Shown: positions 50,216 to 59,081 of the stretch, piece after piece
Layout of the letters: the number at the start of each line of letters is the position of its first letter
How positions within the stretch are numbered: the first letter of the stretch is position 1
NCBI RefSeq assembly: GCF_900106995.1
Contig: NZ_FNOK01000006.1
Location: 1-64,000, forward strand
DNA from: Saccharopolyspora shandongensis
GTDB taxonomy: Bacteria > Actinomycetota > Actinomycetes > Mycobacteriales > Pseudonocardiaceae
Length of the DNA stretch: 64,000 nt
Direction of reading: 5' to 3'
The notes under the pieces: model-generated
Database searches by the model: none
Seen by the model: the letters and a program-made list of their open reading frames with translations, nothing else
What the model was told of the DNA's origin: nothing
Translations under genes and position numbers: made by a program

Positions 50216-50770
50216 TCAGGCGAGGCGAGCGCGGGCTTCGCCCAACGCGAAGCCCAGCAGGTTCAGCCTTCGCCACTGCTCGGGGTTCTCGCAGCGCGGA
50301 TCGTCGGCGGCTAGGCCGATGCCCCAGATCGAGTCGACCGGACTGGCCTCCACCAGGACGCGGTTGCCGGCGCCCAACAGGAATTCCCGCAGGTCCGGGT
50401 TCTGGCGGAACTTCTCGACGCAGGCCGTCAGCACGATCTCGTAGCGGCTCTCCTCCCAGCGGCGCTGGTCGAATCCGCGCACGCCACGCCCCAACTGTTT
50501 GGCCTGCCGCGGATGGGACGCCCGCAGGATCTCCGCCGCGCTGCCGGTGTCGCCGAACAGCACTGCCTTGCGCCACATCATGTCGTGCTCGGCGGTGGCG
50601 AACCTCCGGCCGTCCACCTCGAACGGCGCGGGCCACCACTGGCTCAGGCAACCGCGTCCGACGCGGCCATCGCGCTCGGGCCGGTGGCCCCAGAAGAACA
50701 GGAACTTCACGCGCTGACCTCGCCGCACCCGGCTGATCACCTCGCCGACGTCCGCTGGGCTGGTGTCCAT
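50216..50770 (-). CDS. NADAR (YbiA/RibX-like) family protein
   Basis: The 184-residue protein has the NADAR signature: 'FLFFWGHRPERDGRVGRGCL', 'SQWWPAPFEVDGRRFATAEH' with conserved Trp/Phe and Glu, 'DMMWRKAVLFGD', 'VDSIWGIGLAADDP' and 'GFALGEARARL'. NADAR proteins hydrolyse N-glycosidic bonds of reactive riboflavin precursors or remove ADP-ribose; some act with phage-defence systems. No macrodomain or toxin partner is adjacent. The start GTG/ATG at 50770 reads MDTSPADVG. Confidence 0.9.
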   Translation of the reverse strand: MDTSPADVGEVISRVRRGQRVKFLFFWGHRPERDGRVGRGCLSQWWPAPFEVDGRRFATAEHDMMWRKAVLFGDTGSAAEILRASHPRQAKQLGRGVRGFDQRRWEESRYEIVLTACVEKFRQNPDLREFLLGAGNRVLVEASPVDSIWGIGLAADDPRCENPEQWRRLNLLGFALGEARARLA

Positions 50771-50864
50771 GTGGGACAGTCTTCCCGCTCAGGTCCGCTG
50801 CGAGCCAACGAATTCACGCACGGCCCTCGACGAGGCCGACACCGGCGAATGTCATGATCGGCGC

Positions 50865-51614
50865 ATGAGTCGCCCCATCACGATCATCACCGGCGCCAGC
50901 CGCGGCATCGGCGCGGCCACGGCGTCGTGGCTGGCCCGAGCCGGCCACGACCTCGTGCTCGCATACCGCGACAACGACAGCGGCGCCGAGCGCGTCGCCG
51001 CCGAGGCCCGCGGGCACGGCGCCCGGTGCGTGCTGGTGCGTGTGGACGTCAGCCGCGAGGCCGATGTGGACCGGTTGTTCGCCGAAGCCGCGCACCAGCT
51101 GGGCCCGGTCACGGGGCTGGTCAACAACGCCGGGCTCACCGCGCACATCGGCGATCTGGCCGACACGCCGGTCGAGGTGATCCGCCAGGTCATCGACGTC
51201 AACTTCCTCGGCACGGTGCTCTGCTCGCGCCGCGCCGCCCAGGTCATGTCCACTCGCCGCAGCGGCGGTGGCGGGGCCATCGTCAACGTCTCCTCCAGCG
51301 CCGCGACACTCGGCTCGCCGCACGAGTACGTCCACTACGCCGGCGCCAAAGCCGCCGTGGACGCGCTGACGGTGGGCTTGGCGAAGGAACTCGCCGGCGA
51401 GGGCGTGCGCGTCAACGCCGTCGCTCCCGGCCTGGTGCGCACCGACATCCACGCCAGTGCGGGAGCGCCGGAACGCATCGACACGGCGGTGGCACGCGTG
51501 CCGTTCGGCCGCGCCGGGGAACCCGACGAGATCGCCCCGGCGATCGGCTGGCTGCTCGGCCCGGAATCGGCCTACACCAGCGGAGCGGTGCTGCGCGTCG
51601 CGGGCGGGCTGTAG
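50865..51614 (+). CDS. short-chain dehydrogenase/reductase
   Basis: The 249-residue SDR has 'ITIITGASRGIGAATASWLA' (TGxxxGIG), 'GLVNNAGLTAHIGDLA', Ser in 'AIVNVSSSAATLGSP', YxxxK in 'VHYAGAKAAVDALT' and 'AGLVRTDIHASAG'-like loop. It resembles glucose dehydrogenase or 3-oxoacyl reductase types. ATG 50865 is 6-7 bases after a GATCGG stretch. Substrate unknown. Confidence 0.9.
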   Translation: MSRPITIITGASRGIGAATASWLARAGHDLVLAYRDNDSGAERVAAEARGHGARCVLVRVDVSREADVDRLFAEAAHQLGPVTGLVNNAGLTAHIGDLADTPVEVIRQVIDVNFLGTVLCSRRAAQVMSTRRSGGGGAIVNVSSSAATLGSPHEYVHYAGAKAAVDALTVGLAKELAGEGVRVNAVAPGLVRTDIHASAGAPERIDTAVARVPFGRAGEPDEIAPAIGWLLGPESAYTSGAVLRVAGGL

Positions 51615-51653
51615 CGGCGAAAACCTGTTGCCCGCGACCGTAGTGTCGACCTC

Positions 51654-52787
51654 GTGCAACGTGAATCGGTGCTCGTCAACTTCGTCTACTGCCATCCCGT
51701 CGGGCACGCGGTGGAGGCGCTGCAGTACTGCCTGGGATATCGCCGTGCCAACCCGGATCGCCGGATCGCGGTGGTGCTCAACTCCGCCACCGCCCTCGAC
51801 CTGGCCGCCTGGTGCGACGCGATCGACGAGGTGTACACGGTGGACATCGACGTGTTCGAGCCGCCGACGGCCGACGTCCTCGCGCACATCCCGGCCGAGT
51901 GGGACTGGGTCGTCGACGATCCGCGCGGCCACCAGAAGTGGCAGCACGACTTCTTCCCCGGCCTGCAGCGCTACTACGAGCTGTCCGCCGAGCACTTCCG
52001 CACCACCGGCGGGCACACGCAGGTCGGCGCGCCCGAACCGGCCTACCAGCCGCGCAACCCGCTGCGGCTGAACCTGCCCGCCGCGGCGCGCGACTGGGCC
52101 GCCGAGCTGTTGCCGCAGCACGACGCGCCGACCATCGCGGTGCTGCCCGGCGGCAGCGCCGAACGATGGCGCTACCCGTCGCTGGCGTCGTGGCAGCGGA
52201 TCCTCGGTGCCATCACCGACCGCTGGCCGCGGGCGCGGATGTGCTTCACCGGCAAGCTCGCCGACGACGGCCGCACCAGCACCGGCTTCACGCGCGCGGA
52301 GTTCGACGCGCTGGCCGCGACCGTCCCGAACGCGGTGTGGGCGCTGGACGTGTCGCTGGACCGGCAGCTGGCCGCGATGCAGCGCTGCGACATGCTGCTC
52401 TCGCCGCACACCGGGTTCGCGTTCGCCGCGTTGGCCGTGGGCACCCCGTGGCTGGCGCTGGCCGGGAATGACTGGGCGGAGTACTACTTCAACCCGGGCG
52501 TGCCGTTCTACTCGGTGCTGCCGGACCTGGAACGCTTCCCCTGCTACGTCATGCTGGGCAACACGCCCGAGCCCGTCGACGACGACGGCCCGCGTTCGCC
52601 CAGCATGTCCGCGGCCCGCATCGACGCCGACCTCCCCGAGCTCGTCGACGGCGTGGCCCGCCTCTACGACGGTGCCGCGGACTTCGACGCCGCGATGCGC
52701 GATCACGCCGCCCGCCTGCGCGAGCTCTTCGGCGGCCGCACCGAACTGATGTACTCGGTGGACAACTTGCTGGCCGCCCACCTCTGA
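51654..52787 (+). CDS. GT9-like (heptosyltransferase-fold) protein
   Basis: The 377-residue protein has 'VLVNFVYCHPVGHAVEALQY', a mid-part 'PTIAVLPGGSAERWRYPSLA' that matches the nucleotide-sugar loop of GT9 enzymes, and 'MQRCDMLLSPHTGFAFAALA' with 'VGTPWLALAGNDWAEYYFNP'. The fold is GT-B without a signal peptide or membrane helix. The sugar and acceptor are unknown and no cluster surrounds it. TAGTGT (51641-51646) is 7 bases before GTG 51654: probably leaderless. Confidence 0.78.
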   Translation: MQRESVLVNFVYCHPVGHAVEALQYCLGYRRANPDRRIAVVLNSATALDLAAWCDAIDEVYTVDIDVFEPPTADVLAHIPAEWDWVVDDPRGHQKWQHDFFPGLQRYYELSAEHFRTTGGHTQVGAPEPAYQPRNPLRLNLPAAARDWAAELLPQHDAPTIAVLPGGSAERWRYPSLASWQRILGAITDRWPRARMCFTGKLADDGRTSTGFTRAEFDALAATVPNAVWALDVSLDRQLAAMQRCDMLLSPHTGFAFAALAVGTPWLALAGNDWAEYYFNPGVPFYSVLPDLERFPCYVMLGNTPEPVDDDGPRSPSMSAARIDADLPELVDGVARLYDGAADFDAAMRDHAARLRELFGGRTELMYSVDNLLAAHL

Positions 52788-53060
52788 CGAGCGCCAGGGC
52801 CGGTCCGAGAGCCGCGCAGTACCCCCTGCAACCGAATGCGCGACCTCGGACACGGCCCCGGTCTTGGAGACACCTCCGGCCGGCAAGCGCCTCCGATGGT
52901 TGGACCGCGCCGGGCCGCAAAACTCATCGCGACCGCTAAGATCTGGTGCCAGGCCTGCTCCAGTGGCCGTTCGCGCCGCGTTCACCCCGGCGTTCCCGCC
53001 GCATCCGACGACGACAATCACCGCACTTTCCGTTGCCAGGGTTCGATGGTGGAGGTCGGC

Positions 53061-53618
53061 ATGTCGGCAGCAGATTTCGTCGTGATCACCGGTGGTCCCG
53101 GGGCGGGCAAGACGACGCTCGTCGAGCGGCTGGCCGCCGCCGGATACGCCTGCTCGCCGGAGGCGGGCCGCGGCGTCATCGCAGACCAGCTGGCCACCGG
53201 CGGCAGCGGCCTGCCCTGGGCGGACCGGGAGTTATTCGCCGAGCTGATGCTCCAGCGGGACCTGCGTTCCCACCGGCAAGCCCGCCACCGGCGCGGACCG
53301 GTGATCTTCGACCGCGGGCTGCCCGACATCGTCGGCTACCTGCGGCTGAGCGGCCTGCCGGTGCCCGCGCACGTGGATGCCGCCGCGCGGCGGTTCCGGT
53401 ACCGCAACCGGGTGCTGATCGCCCCGTTCTGGCCGGAGATCTACCGGCGGGACGGCGAACGCAAGCAGACCCCGGCAGAAGCCGAACGCACCTATGAGCA
53501 GATGGTCGCCGCCTACACCGACTACGGCTACGAACTCGTCCACCTACCACGAACAACGGTCGCCCAGCGCATGCGATTCGTCCTCGATGAGCTCTCCGGC
53601 GCCGAACGCCGCCGGTAG
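53061..53618 (+). CDS. AAA-family P-loop ATPase/kinase
   Basis: The 185-residue protein has Walker A 'VVITGGPGAGKTTLVERLAA', a conserved 'CSPEAGRGVIADQL', Walker-B-like 'GPVIFDRGLPDIVGYL' and 'RNRVLIAPFWPEIYRRDGER', the layout of the AAA_28 (NadR kinase-like) family. It probably phosphorylates or transfers phosphate to a small molecule. ATG 53061 is chosen because GGAGG (53051-53055) is 5 bases upstream; ATG 53046 is the alternative. Confidence 0.88.
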   Translation: MSAADFVVITGGPGAGKTTLVERLAAAGYACSPEAGRGVIADQLATGGSGLPWADRELFAELMLQRDLRSHRQARHRRGPVIFDRGLPDIVGYLRLSGLPVPAHVDAAARRFRYRNRVLIAPFWPEIYRRDGERKQTPAEAERTYEQMVAAYTDYGYELVHLPRTTVAQRMRFVLDELSGAERRR

Positions 53619-53635
53619 GCGGCCGGCGGGCGAGG

Positions 53636-53944
53636 TCAGGTGCTCATGTAGGTGTTGAGGTGGTCGACAAGGTCCCGGTCGAGGTCGTTGATCTCCCGTG
53701 CGACAGCACTCAGCTCGCTGGTCAATCCGGGCGAGTCGAGAATCACCTGCCGCAGGTCCCGGCGGCCGATCAGCGCCCGCACGAGATCGGTGTGGGTGTG
53801 GTAGTCGCGGTTCTGCTGCTTGGCGCCGAACTGCGGACGGGATTTGGCGCCACGCGCGCCGGGTATGCCGGCGGCCCATTTGTTTTTCCCGGGAATGTCC
53901 GAAAGGGCACGACTACGCCCCGTACGGCATGGCCGTGCGGACAT
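53636..53944 (-). CDS. small hypothetical protein
   Basis: A frame of up to 102 residues ends with 'QVILDSPGLTSELSAVAREI' and 'NDLDRDLVDHLNTYMST', a natural-looking helical, acidic tail. The N-terminal part is basic and start is unclear. It is convergent with the AAA gene (17-base gap). It may be a real small gene or the tail of a decayed one. Confidence 0.35.
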   Translation of the reverse strand: MSARPCRTGRSRALSDIPGKNKWAAGIPGARGAKSRPQFGAKQQNRDYHTHTDLVRALIGRRDLRQVILDSPGLTSELSAVAREINDLDRDLVDHLNTYMST

Positions 53945-54002
53945 CGGCAGGCGGGCAACGACCGCGGATCGGCGCCGGGGTGAGCAGCCGGAAACCGCTT
54001 CC

Positions 54003-54860
54003 CTAGCGCTGGGTCCGGTAGAGGTCGGTGAGCAGGGCGACAGCGGCTTGCGCGGCCGGGTGCGGGTCGTCGCGCCACCAGATCAGGCGGACCGCGATGG
54101 GCGCGGCGTCGCGCAGCGGGCGGAAGACCACGCCGGGGCGCGGGTACTGGTCGACGGTGCTCTCCGCGGTGATGCCGACGCTGCCACCGGTGGCGATGGT
54201 GGTGAGCCAGTCGTCGAGCTCGTGGGTGTACTCGACGGCAGGCCGGTTCTCCGGCGGCCACAGCTCGGTGGTCGTGGTGCCGGTTCGGCGGTCGATCAGG
54301 AGCGTGCGTTCGCTGATCTCGGCCAGCCGGATGGAACGGCGTCGGGCCCACGGATCGTCGGACGCCACCGCGCAGAACCGGCGTTCCAGACCGACGATGA
54401 CGCCGTCGAAGCGCCGCTGGTCGGGTTCGGTGCGCACCACGGCGACGTCGCAGGCGCCTTCGGCGAGCCCGCCGGTGGCGGAGTTGGTGCGCACCAGACT
54501 TAGTTCGACGTCCGGGCGCAGCGCGGGCCACCGGCGCTGGAAGTCCACCGTGTGGCGGCCCATGGCCGACCAGGCGTAGCCGATGCGCAGCCGGGTGTGC
54601 CCGGAGGTGGCGTCGCGCACCAAGTCGCCGGCCTCGGCCAGCAGCCGCCGGGCGCGGGCGATGACCTGCGTGCCGACGGCGGTGGGCACGACCTCGCGGC
54701 TGGTGCGACGCAGCAGTCGGACGCCGAGGGCGGATTCCAGCGAGGCCAGCGTGCGGGAGACGGCCGCCTGCGAGACGCCCAGTTCGATGGCGGCGTCGGT
54801 GAAGGTGCCCTCGTCGGCGATCGCGACCAGGCAGCGCAGCTGCCGCAGCTCCACATCCAT
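54003..54860 (-). CDS. LysR-family regulator
   Basis: The 285-residue protein has the LysR HTH at 1-60 ('LRQLRCLVAIADEGTFTDAA', 'GVSQAAVSRTLASLESALGV') and a co-inducer domain (about 88-285: 'RLRIGYAWSAMGRHTVDFQR', 'RWPALRPDVELSLVRTNSA'). ATG 54860 is the family start; the long frame upstream is antisense to the EamA gene. It is divergent from the exporter at 54930 (69-bp gap) and likely activates it. Confidence 0.93.
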   Translation of the reverse strand: MDVELRQLRCLVAIADEGTFTDAAIELGVSQAAVSRTLASLESALGVRLLRRTSREVVPTAVGTQVIARARRLLAEAGDLVRDATSGHTRLRIGYAWSAMGRHTVDFQRRWPALRPDVELSLVRTNSATGGLAEGACDVAVVRTEPDQRRFDGVIVGLERRFCAVASDDPWARRRSIRLAEISERTLLIDRRTGTTTTELWPPENRPAVEYTHELDDWLTTIATGGSVGITAESTVDQYPRPGVVFRPLRDAAPIAVRLIWWRDDPHPAAQAAVALLTDLYRTQR

Positions 54861-54929
54861 AACCCAAGCGTATAGCTGGCACGTCGGATGCATTTTGCGG
54901 AACCATCGCGGCGGCGCAGGCTCTGTGCC

Positions 54930-55820
54930 ATGCAGACGACAGCGCAGGCGCGGCAGCCCGTGGCCCTCCCGGTGCCCACCGCGGAAAACGGCGGCCGCTA
55001 CGCGGGAATCGCGATGATGTTCGGCAGCGGGCTGTCCAATCAGGTCGGCGCGGCGATCGGGTCGCTGGCGTTCCCGGTGATCGGGCCGGCCGGTGTCGTG
55101 GCGGTGCGGCAGTGGATCGCCGCCGTCGCGCTGTTGGCGGTGGGGCGCCCTCGGCTGCGGGCGTTCACCAGGCGCCAGTGGCAGCCGGTGCTGCTGCTGG
55201 CGGCGGTGTTCGCGACGATGAACCTGTCGCTGTACAGCGCGATCGACCGCATCGGCCTCGGACTTGCGGTGACGCTGGAGTTCCTCGGCCCGCTGGCGGT
55301 CGCGCTGGCCGCGTCGCGACGCGTGGTGGACCTGGGCTGCGCGGTGGCCGCCGCCGCGGGCGTGGTGGCGCTGACCCGGCCGCAGCCGACCACGGACTAC
55401 GTCGGCATCGGCCTGGCACTGCTGGCCGCGGTGTGCTGGGCGTCCTACATCCTGCTCAACCGCTCGGTGGGCCGCAGGTTGCCCGGCGCCGAGGGCACTG
55501 CCGCCTCGGCCGGGCTGTCGGGTCTGCTGTTCGTGCCGATCGGCATCGTGGTGCTCATCCAGCATCCGCCGACGCCGGCGGCGCTGGGCTGTGCGGCCGC
55601 TGCGGGCATCCTCTCCTCCGCCGTGCCGTTCCTGATCGACATGCTGGCGCTGCGGCGGGTTCCGGCGCACTTCTTCGGGATCTTCATGAGCATCAACCCG
55701 GTTCTGGCGGCCGTCGTGGGGCTGGTGTTCCTCGGCCAGAACCTGCAGGTGCTGGAGTGGCTGAGCATCGCGGCGATCGTCGCCGCCAACGTGGTCAGCG
55801 TCGTCACCGCGCGCCGGTAG
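54930..55820 (+). CDS. EamA-family exporter (RhtA-like)
   Basis: The 296-residue protein has ten membrane helices in two EamA repeats, with 'GRYAGIAMMFGSGLSNQVGA', 'YSAIDRIGLGLAVTLEFLGP' and 'FIDMLALRRVPAHFFGIFMS'-like segments (here 'FLIDMLALRRVPAHFFGIF'). RhtA-like carriers export threonine, homoserine or related metabolites. It faces a LysR gene that probably controls it. Confidence 0.9.
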   Translation: MQTTAQARQPVALPVPTAENGGRYAGIAMMFGSGLSNQVGAAIGSLAFPVIGPAGVVAVRQWIAAVALLAVGRPRLRAFTRRQWQPVLLLAAVFATMNLSLYSAIDRIGLGLAVTLEFLGPLAVALAASRRVVDLGCAVAAAAGVVALTRPQPTTDYVGIGLALLAAVCWASYILLNRSVGRRLPGAEGTAASAGLSGLLFVPIGIVVLIQHPPTPAALGCAAAAGILSSAVPFLIDMLALRRVPAHFFGIFMSINPVLAAVVGLVFLGQNLQVLEWLSIAAIVAANVVSVVTARR

Positions 55821-55971
55821 CGGCGCGCTCGTCTGGCGAAAGTGCGGGATCAGGTGCGTGGGCGCCGGGGTTCTCGCGGCGCTGGGCAGCGAGGGATTCG
55901 CTGCCCAGCGCGCTTCGGGCGCCGGCGTAGGGCTGCTATGACACATATCCGGCCGCTGGCTTTCGCTATAT

Positions 55972-55983
55972 CTCATATGTGAG
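55972..55983. promoter_or_regulatory. near-palindrome CTCATATGTGAG upstream of the XRE gene
   Basis: The 12-bp dyad lies 15 bases before the XRE-cupin start in an AT-rich patch; ACACATAT at 55940 and CGAATATGAG near 55993 repeat its half-site. It may be the regulator's own operator. Confidence 0.5.
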
Positions 55984-55997
55984 CTAATCTCCCGAAT

Positions 55998-56564
55998 ATG
56001 AGAAACAGCTCTGGGATGGATGCCCGGTTGGCGGGTCGGCTCGCGGAGCTGCGGGTGGAGCGCGGCTGGCCGCTGGAGGAGTTGGCGCGGCGCACCGAGA
56101 TCAGCCGCTCGACGCTGTCGCGACTGGAACGGGCCGAGATCAGCCCGACCGCGGCGCTGCTGAACAAGCTGTGCGCGGCCTACGGGCGGACCATGTCGCA
56201 GCTGCTGGCCGAGGTGGAATCGGAGCCGCCGCAGCTGGTTCGCGCCGACCGGCAGGAGGTGTGGCGGGACGAGACCTCGGGCTTCACCCGGCGCTCGGTG
56301 TCCCCACCACACCCAGGACTGCGCGGCGAGGTCGTCGAAGGCGTGCTGGAACCGGGCGCGGACATCTCCTACGACGGCCCGGCCGTGCCGGGCCTGGAAC
56401 AGCACATCTGGGTGCTGGCGGGAGTACTGGAGATCACCGCGGGCGACCACGTGCACGAGGTGCGCGCCGGGGACTGCCTGCGGTTCCGGCTGTGGGGCCG
56501 GTCGCGCTTCCGCTGCCCTGGCCCAGAACCGGTCCGCTACGCCCTGCTGATCGTCCTGCCCTGA
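55998..56564 (+). CDS. XRE-type regulator with a C-terminal cupin
   Basis: The 188-residue protein has an HTH_3 domain (about 10-65: 'RLAELRVERGWPLEELARRT', 'SRSTLSRLERAEISPTAALL') and a cupin_2 sensor (about 105-188: 'EGVLEPGADISYDGPAVPGL', 'EQHIWVLAGVLEITAGDHVH'). Such regulators often control an adjacent GNAT or metabolic gene; the next gene here is a broken GNAT, 20 bases downstream and probably in the same transcript. Confidence 0.9.
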   Translation: MRNSSGMDARLAGRLAELRVERGWPLEELARRTEISRSTLSRLERAEISPTAALLNKLCAAYGRTMSQLLAEVESEPPQLVRADRQEVWRDETSGFTRRSVSPPHPGLRGEVVEGVLEPGADISYDGPAVPGLEQHIWVLAGVLEITAGDHVHEVRAGDCLRFRLWGRSRFRCPGPEPVRYALLIVLP

Positions 56565-56584
56565 TCACCCGGAGGGATCCTGCC

Positions 56585-57002
56585 ATGCCGACCATCACCC
56601 GGCTGTCCGCCGCCGATTTCCGCGACAGCGTGAAGGAACTGGCCGATCTCCTCGTCGGCGTCGTCGACGACGGCTTCTCGCTCGGGTTCCTCGAACCCTT
56701 CGACCAGGCCGCGGCCGTGACTTGGTGGGAGGCCCGGGAAGCCGCAGTCGCCGACGGCGGCCTGGTCGTCTGGGCTGCCCACGGCCCGGATGGCATCGTC
56801 GGCACAGTCAGCCTCGCGTTGGAAGCCAAGCCCAACGGCCGGCACCGCGCCGAGATCGTCAAGCTCATGGTGCACCGCGACGCCCGCGGCCAGGGGCTGG
56901 GCCGGGAACTCCTCGCCACCGCCGAACATCGTGCCCGGCTACGCCGCCGACCCGGCCGGCCGCCTCGAGGACGGCAGCTTCTTCTACAAGCAACTCGCCT
57001 GA
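56585..57002 (+). pseudogene. GNAT acetyltransferase with an internal deletion
   Basis: ATG 56585 after GGAGGGATC opens a normal GNAT: 'TITRLSAADFRDSVKELADL', 'VKLMVHRDARGQGLGRELLA'. After 'ATAEH' the frame shifts: the true C-terminus, 'NIVPGYAADPAGRLEDGSFF' plus 'YKQLA', continues in the next frame to TGA 57002. About 30 residues between (the last acetyl-CoA strand and helix) are missing. A single out-of-frame deletion near 56928 explains both. As read, the protein ends in an unrelated Arg-rich tail. Confidence 0.75.
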
Positions 57003-57015
57003 CAAAATAATGAAG

Positions 57016-57037
57016 TCGACTCCAATATTGGAGTCGA
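57016..57037. promoter_or_regulatory. perfect 22-bp palindrome, TetR operator
   Basis: Each half-site reads TCGACTCCAAT; the full site is its own complement. It ends 3 bases before TAAACT (57040-57045), a -10-like hexamer 6 bases from the TetR start, so a bound repressor would cover the promoter. Autorepression is inferred. Confidence 0.88.
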
Positions 57038-57051
57038 GTTAAACTTGCGGC

Positions 57052-57705
57052 ATGACCGAGGGGCTGCGGGAGCGCAAGAAGCGCCGGACACGGCAGCGGA
57101 TCACCGAGGCGGCCATGGGACTGTTCGTCGAGCGCGGCTTCGAGCACGTCACGATCACGGAGGTCGCCGAGGCCGCCGAGGTGTCGGCGAACACCGTCTA
57201 CAACTACTTCCCGACCAAGGAAGACCTCGTCCTGCCGCCCGACGAAGCGTCGCCGCAACGGCTCGCCGACATGGTGCGGCAACGCCGCGCCGGCGAGTCC
57301 GCTGCGGACGCGATCCTGCGCGAGCTCCGCGAGGAGGTGCACCGCCGCGACCGCAAGGTGGGGTTGACCGCGGGTTTCGGCCGCGTCTTCGACATGATGC
57401 GGGCCGCGCCCACGCTCCTCGCCCGGCTCGAGTCCCTCGGCCAGCAGATGACCGAGGAGCTCGCCGCCGTTCTCGCCGAGGAGACCGGTGCTACAGCGGA
57501 CGACCCGCTGCCCCGGGTGATCGCACACCAGCTGGGCTGCTGCCACTCCCTGGTGTTCGCCGAGATCGGCAAGCGCGTCGCGGCCGGCGAGAGCCCCGAC
57601 GCGATCGCCGAAGCCGCGCTGGATCTGCTGACCACCTTCGAGGACGTGCTCGGCGACCGCGTTCTCACCTGCGCCATGCGAAAGGACCAACCGTGTTCCG
57701 AGTGA
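57052..57705 (+). CDS. TetR-family regulator
   Basis: The 217-residue protein has the HTH at about 10-55: 'KKRRTRQRITEAAMGLFVER', 'TITEVAEAAEVSANTVYNYF'. The C-terminal region has 'VIAHQLGCCHSLVFAEIGKR'. It appears leaderless (TAAACT 6 bases upstream). Its stop lies 13 bases inside the next gene, so both are co-expressed under the palindrome at 57016-57037. Confidence 0.94.
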   Translation: MTEGLRERKKRRTRQRITEAAMGLFVERGFEHVTITEVAEAAEVSANTVYNYFPTKEDLVLPPDEASPQRLADMVRQRRAGESAADAILRELREEVHRRDRKVGLTAGFGRVFDMMRAAPTLLARLESLGQQMTEELAAVLAEETGATADDPLPRVIAHQLGCCHSLVFAEIGKRVAAGESPDAIAEAALDLLTTFEDVLGDRVLTCAMRKDQPCSE

Positions 57706-57992
57706 CGATCCGAGGCAAGTTCGACGGGCTCAGCGAGGCCGGGCGCGCCGCTGTTCTGGCGGCCACCGACACCGCCTTCACCGAGACCGGCACGTTCACC
57801 CACGACGGCACCGTTTCGGCGTTCACCTTCCGCTGCCAGGTTCCGGCCGAACGCGACGACGACGGCGAGCGGGAGGCGACCCAGCGCGCGCTGGCGGCGC
57901 TGGACGCCCACGGCCACCCGTACCAGGTCCTGCGCACGGCGGTGACCGACATGCGCCAGATCAAGATCCGCCGGAAGGGCCGCAAGCCCTGA
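57693..57992 (+). CDS. DUF6204-like small protein
   Basis: GTG 57693 opens a 99-residue protein, 'VFRVTIRGKFDGLSEAGRAA', 'TETGTFTHDGTVSAFTFRCQ', ending 'TDMRQIKIRRKGRKP'. Small proteins of this type commonly follow a TetR gene in actinomycetes; the function is unknown. It overlaps the TetR gene by 13 bases. Confidence 0.75.
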   Translation: MFRVTIRGKFDGLSEAGRAAVLAATDTAFTETGTFTHDGTVSAFTFRCQVPAERDDDGEREATQRALAALDAHGHPYQVLRTAVTDMRQIKIRRKGRKP

Positions 57993-58116
57993 CCCCACCG
58001 AGCCGGACCACTCGTCGATATCCAGAGCGCTACGCGATGCCCTGGGGCACCGGGTAGCGCCGCTCCGGCGGCAGATCAGATTCGCGCCGATGCTGTGCAA
58101 CTGCGCAGGAAACGGC

Positions 58117-59010
58117 TCAGACGACCACGACCCGGCGCCCGCGCGTGTGACCGGCATGGCTGTCGATGTGCGCCGCCGCGGCCTCGGCGAGCGTGTACGA
58201 CTTCTCGACCGGGATGTGGAGCTTTCCCCGCGAGATGAGATCGACGGCCTCGGCGAGCGCTTCCGGCACGCTCCCGGCCACGCCGGAGAAGCGGACACCG
58301 AGCTCCGGCGCACCGAGATCGGCGATGGAGATCACCTTCTGCGGATCCCCGGTCAGCTCGACGAGCTCGCGGATCACGCCCGAGCCGGCCAGATCGAGAG
58401 CTGCATCGACATCGCCGAGCTGCCTCACTCGCTCGACCCAGCCCTCGCCGTACGTCGTGGCGACGGCCCCCAGGCTACGCAGATAGTCCTGGTTCGCGGC
58501 CCCAGCTGTGCCGATCACCGTGATGCCGCGGTCGCGGGCGATCTGCAGCACCGCCGATCCGACTCCGCCGGAAGCACCGCTGACCAGCAGCGTCTGCCCG
58601 GACTGCACACCGACCTGGCGGATGATGCGCAGCGCGGTCTCCACCACGGAGGCGTACCCAGCCGCCTCTTCGAACGTCAGCCCCGCGGGCATACGGGCCC
58701 AGGCCGACAGCACGGCGAACTCGGCATAGGTGCTCGAGCCTTCGCCGAACACGTGGTCGCCGACCTCGACCCCTTCGACGCCCTCACCGACCTCGTCCAC
58801 CACCCCGGAGGCGTCCAGCCCGACTCCGGCGGGCAACTCGATCGGATGGGACCCCTGGAACTGGCCTTCACGGACCCTCCAGTCGTGGGCGTTCACGCCC
58901 GCCGCCCGCACGGCGATGCGTACCTGCCCGGGGCCCGCGTGGGGCTCCTCGGCGTCTACGAGTTGCAGAACGTCCGGACCGCCGAACTCGGCGAAGCTCA
59001 CTTTCTTCAT
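58117..59010 (-). CDS. MDR-family quinone oxidoreductase-like protein
   Basis: The 297-residue zinc-free enzyme has 'MKKVSFAEFGGPDVLQLVDA', 'IAVRAAGVNAHDWRVREGQF', 'QTLLVSGASGGVGSAVLQIA' (cofactor loop) and ends 'HIDSHAGHTRGRRVVVV', a typical ADH_zinc_N_2 C-terminus. It would reduce quinones or enones with NADPH. It is divergent from a TetR gene (71-bp gap) with a dyad between. Confidence 0.92.
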   Translation of the reverse strand: MKKVSFAEFGGPDVLQLVDAEEPHAGPGQVRIAVRAAGVNAHDWRVREGQFQGSHPIELPAGVGLDASGVVDEVGEGVEGVEVGDHVFGEGSSTYAEFAVLSAWARMPAGLTFEEAAGYASVVETALRIIRQVGVQSGQTLLVSGASGGVGSAVLQIARDRGITVIGTAGAANQDYLRSLGAVATTYGEGWVERVRQLGDVDAALDLAGSGVIRELVELTGDPQKVISIADLGAPELGVRFSGVAGSVPEALAEAVDLISRGKLHIPVEKSYTLAEAAAAHIDSHAGHTRGRRVVVV

Positions 59011-59024
59011 GCGTTCGACCGTAG

Positions 59025-59039
59025 CACTAACGGTTAGTG
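59025..59039. promoter_or_regulatory. TetR operator CACTAAC-G-GTTAGTG
   Basis: A perfect 7-bp inverted repeat with one central base lies between the divergent oxidoreductase (start 59010) and TetR (start 59082) genes. TTTAGCAC at 59040-59047 repeats part of a half-site. Confidence 0.8.
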
Positions 59040-59081
59040 TTTAGCACTTGTTACGTCTTTGCATCTGATAGTGTTAGGAGT

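Noticed and set aside
54003-56456. Very long minus-strand frame continuing upstream of the LysR gene (817 codons)
   Set aside because: Everything above 54860 is antisense to the EamA and XRE genes and is Arg/Gln/His-rich shadow sequence; LysR starts at the ATG at 54860.
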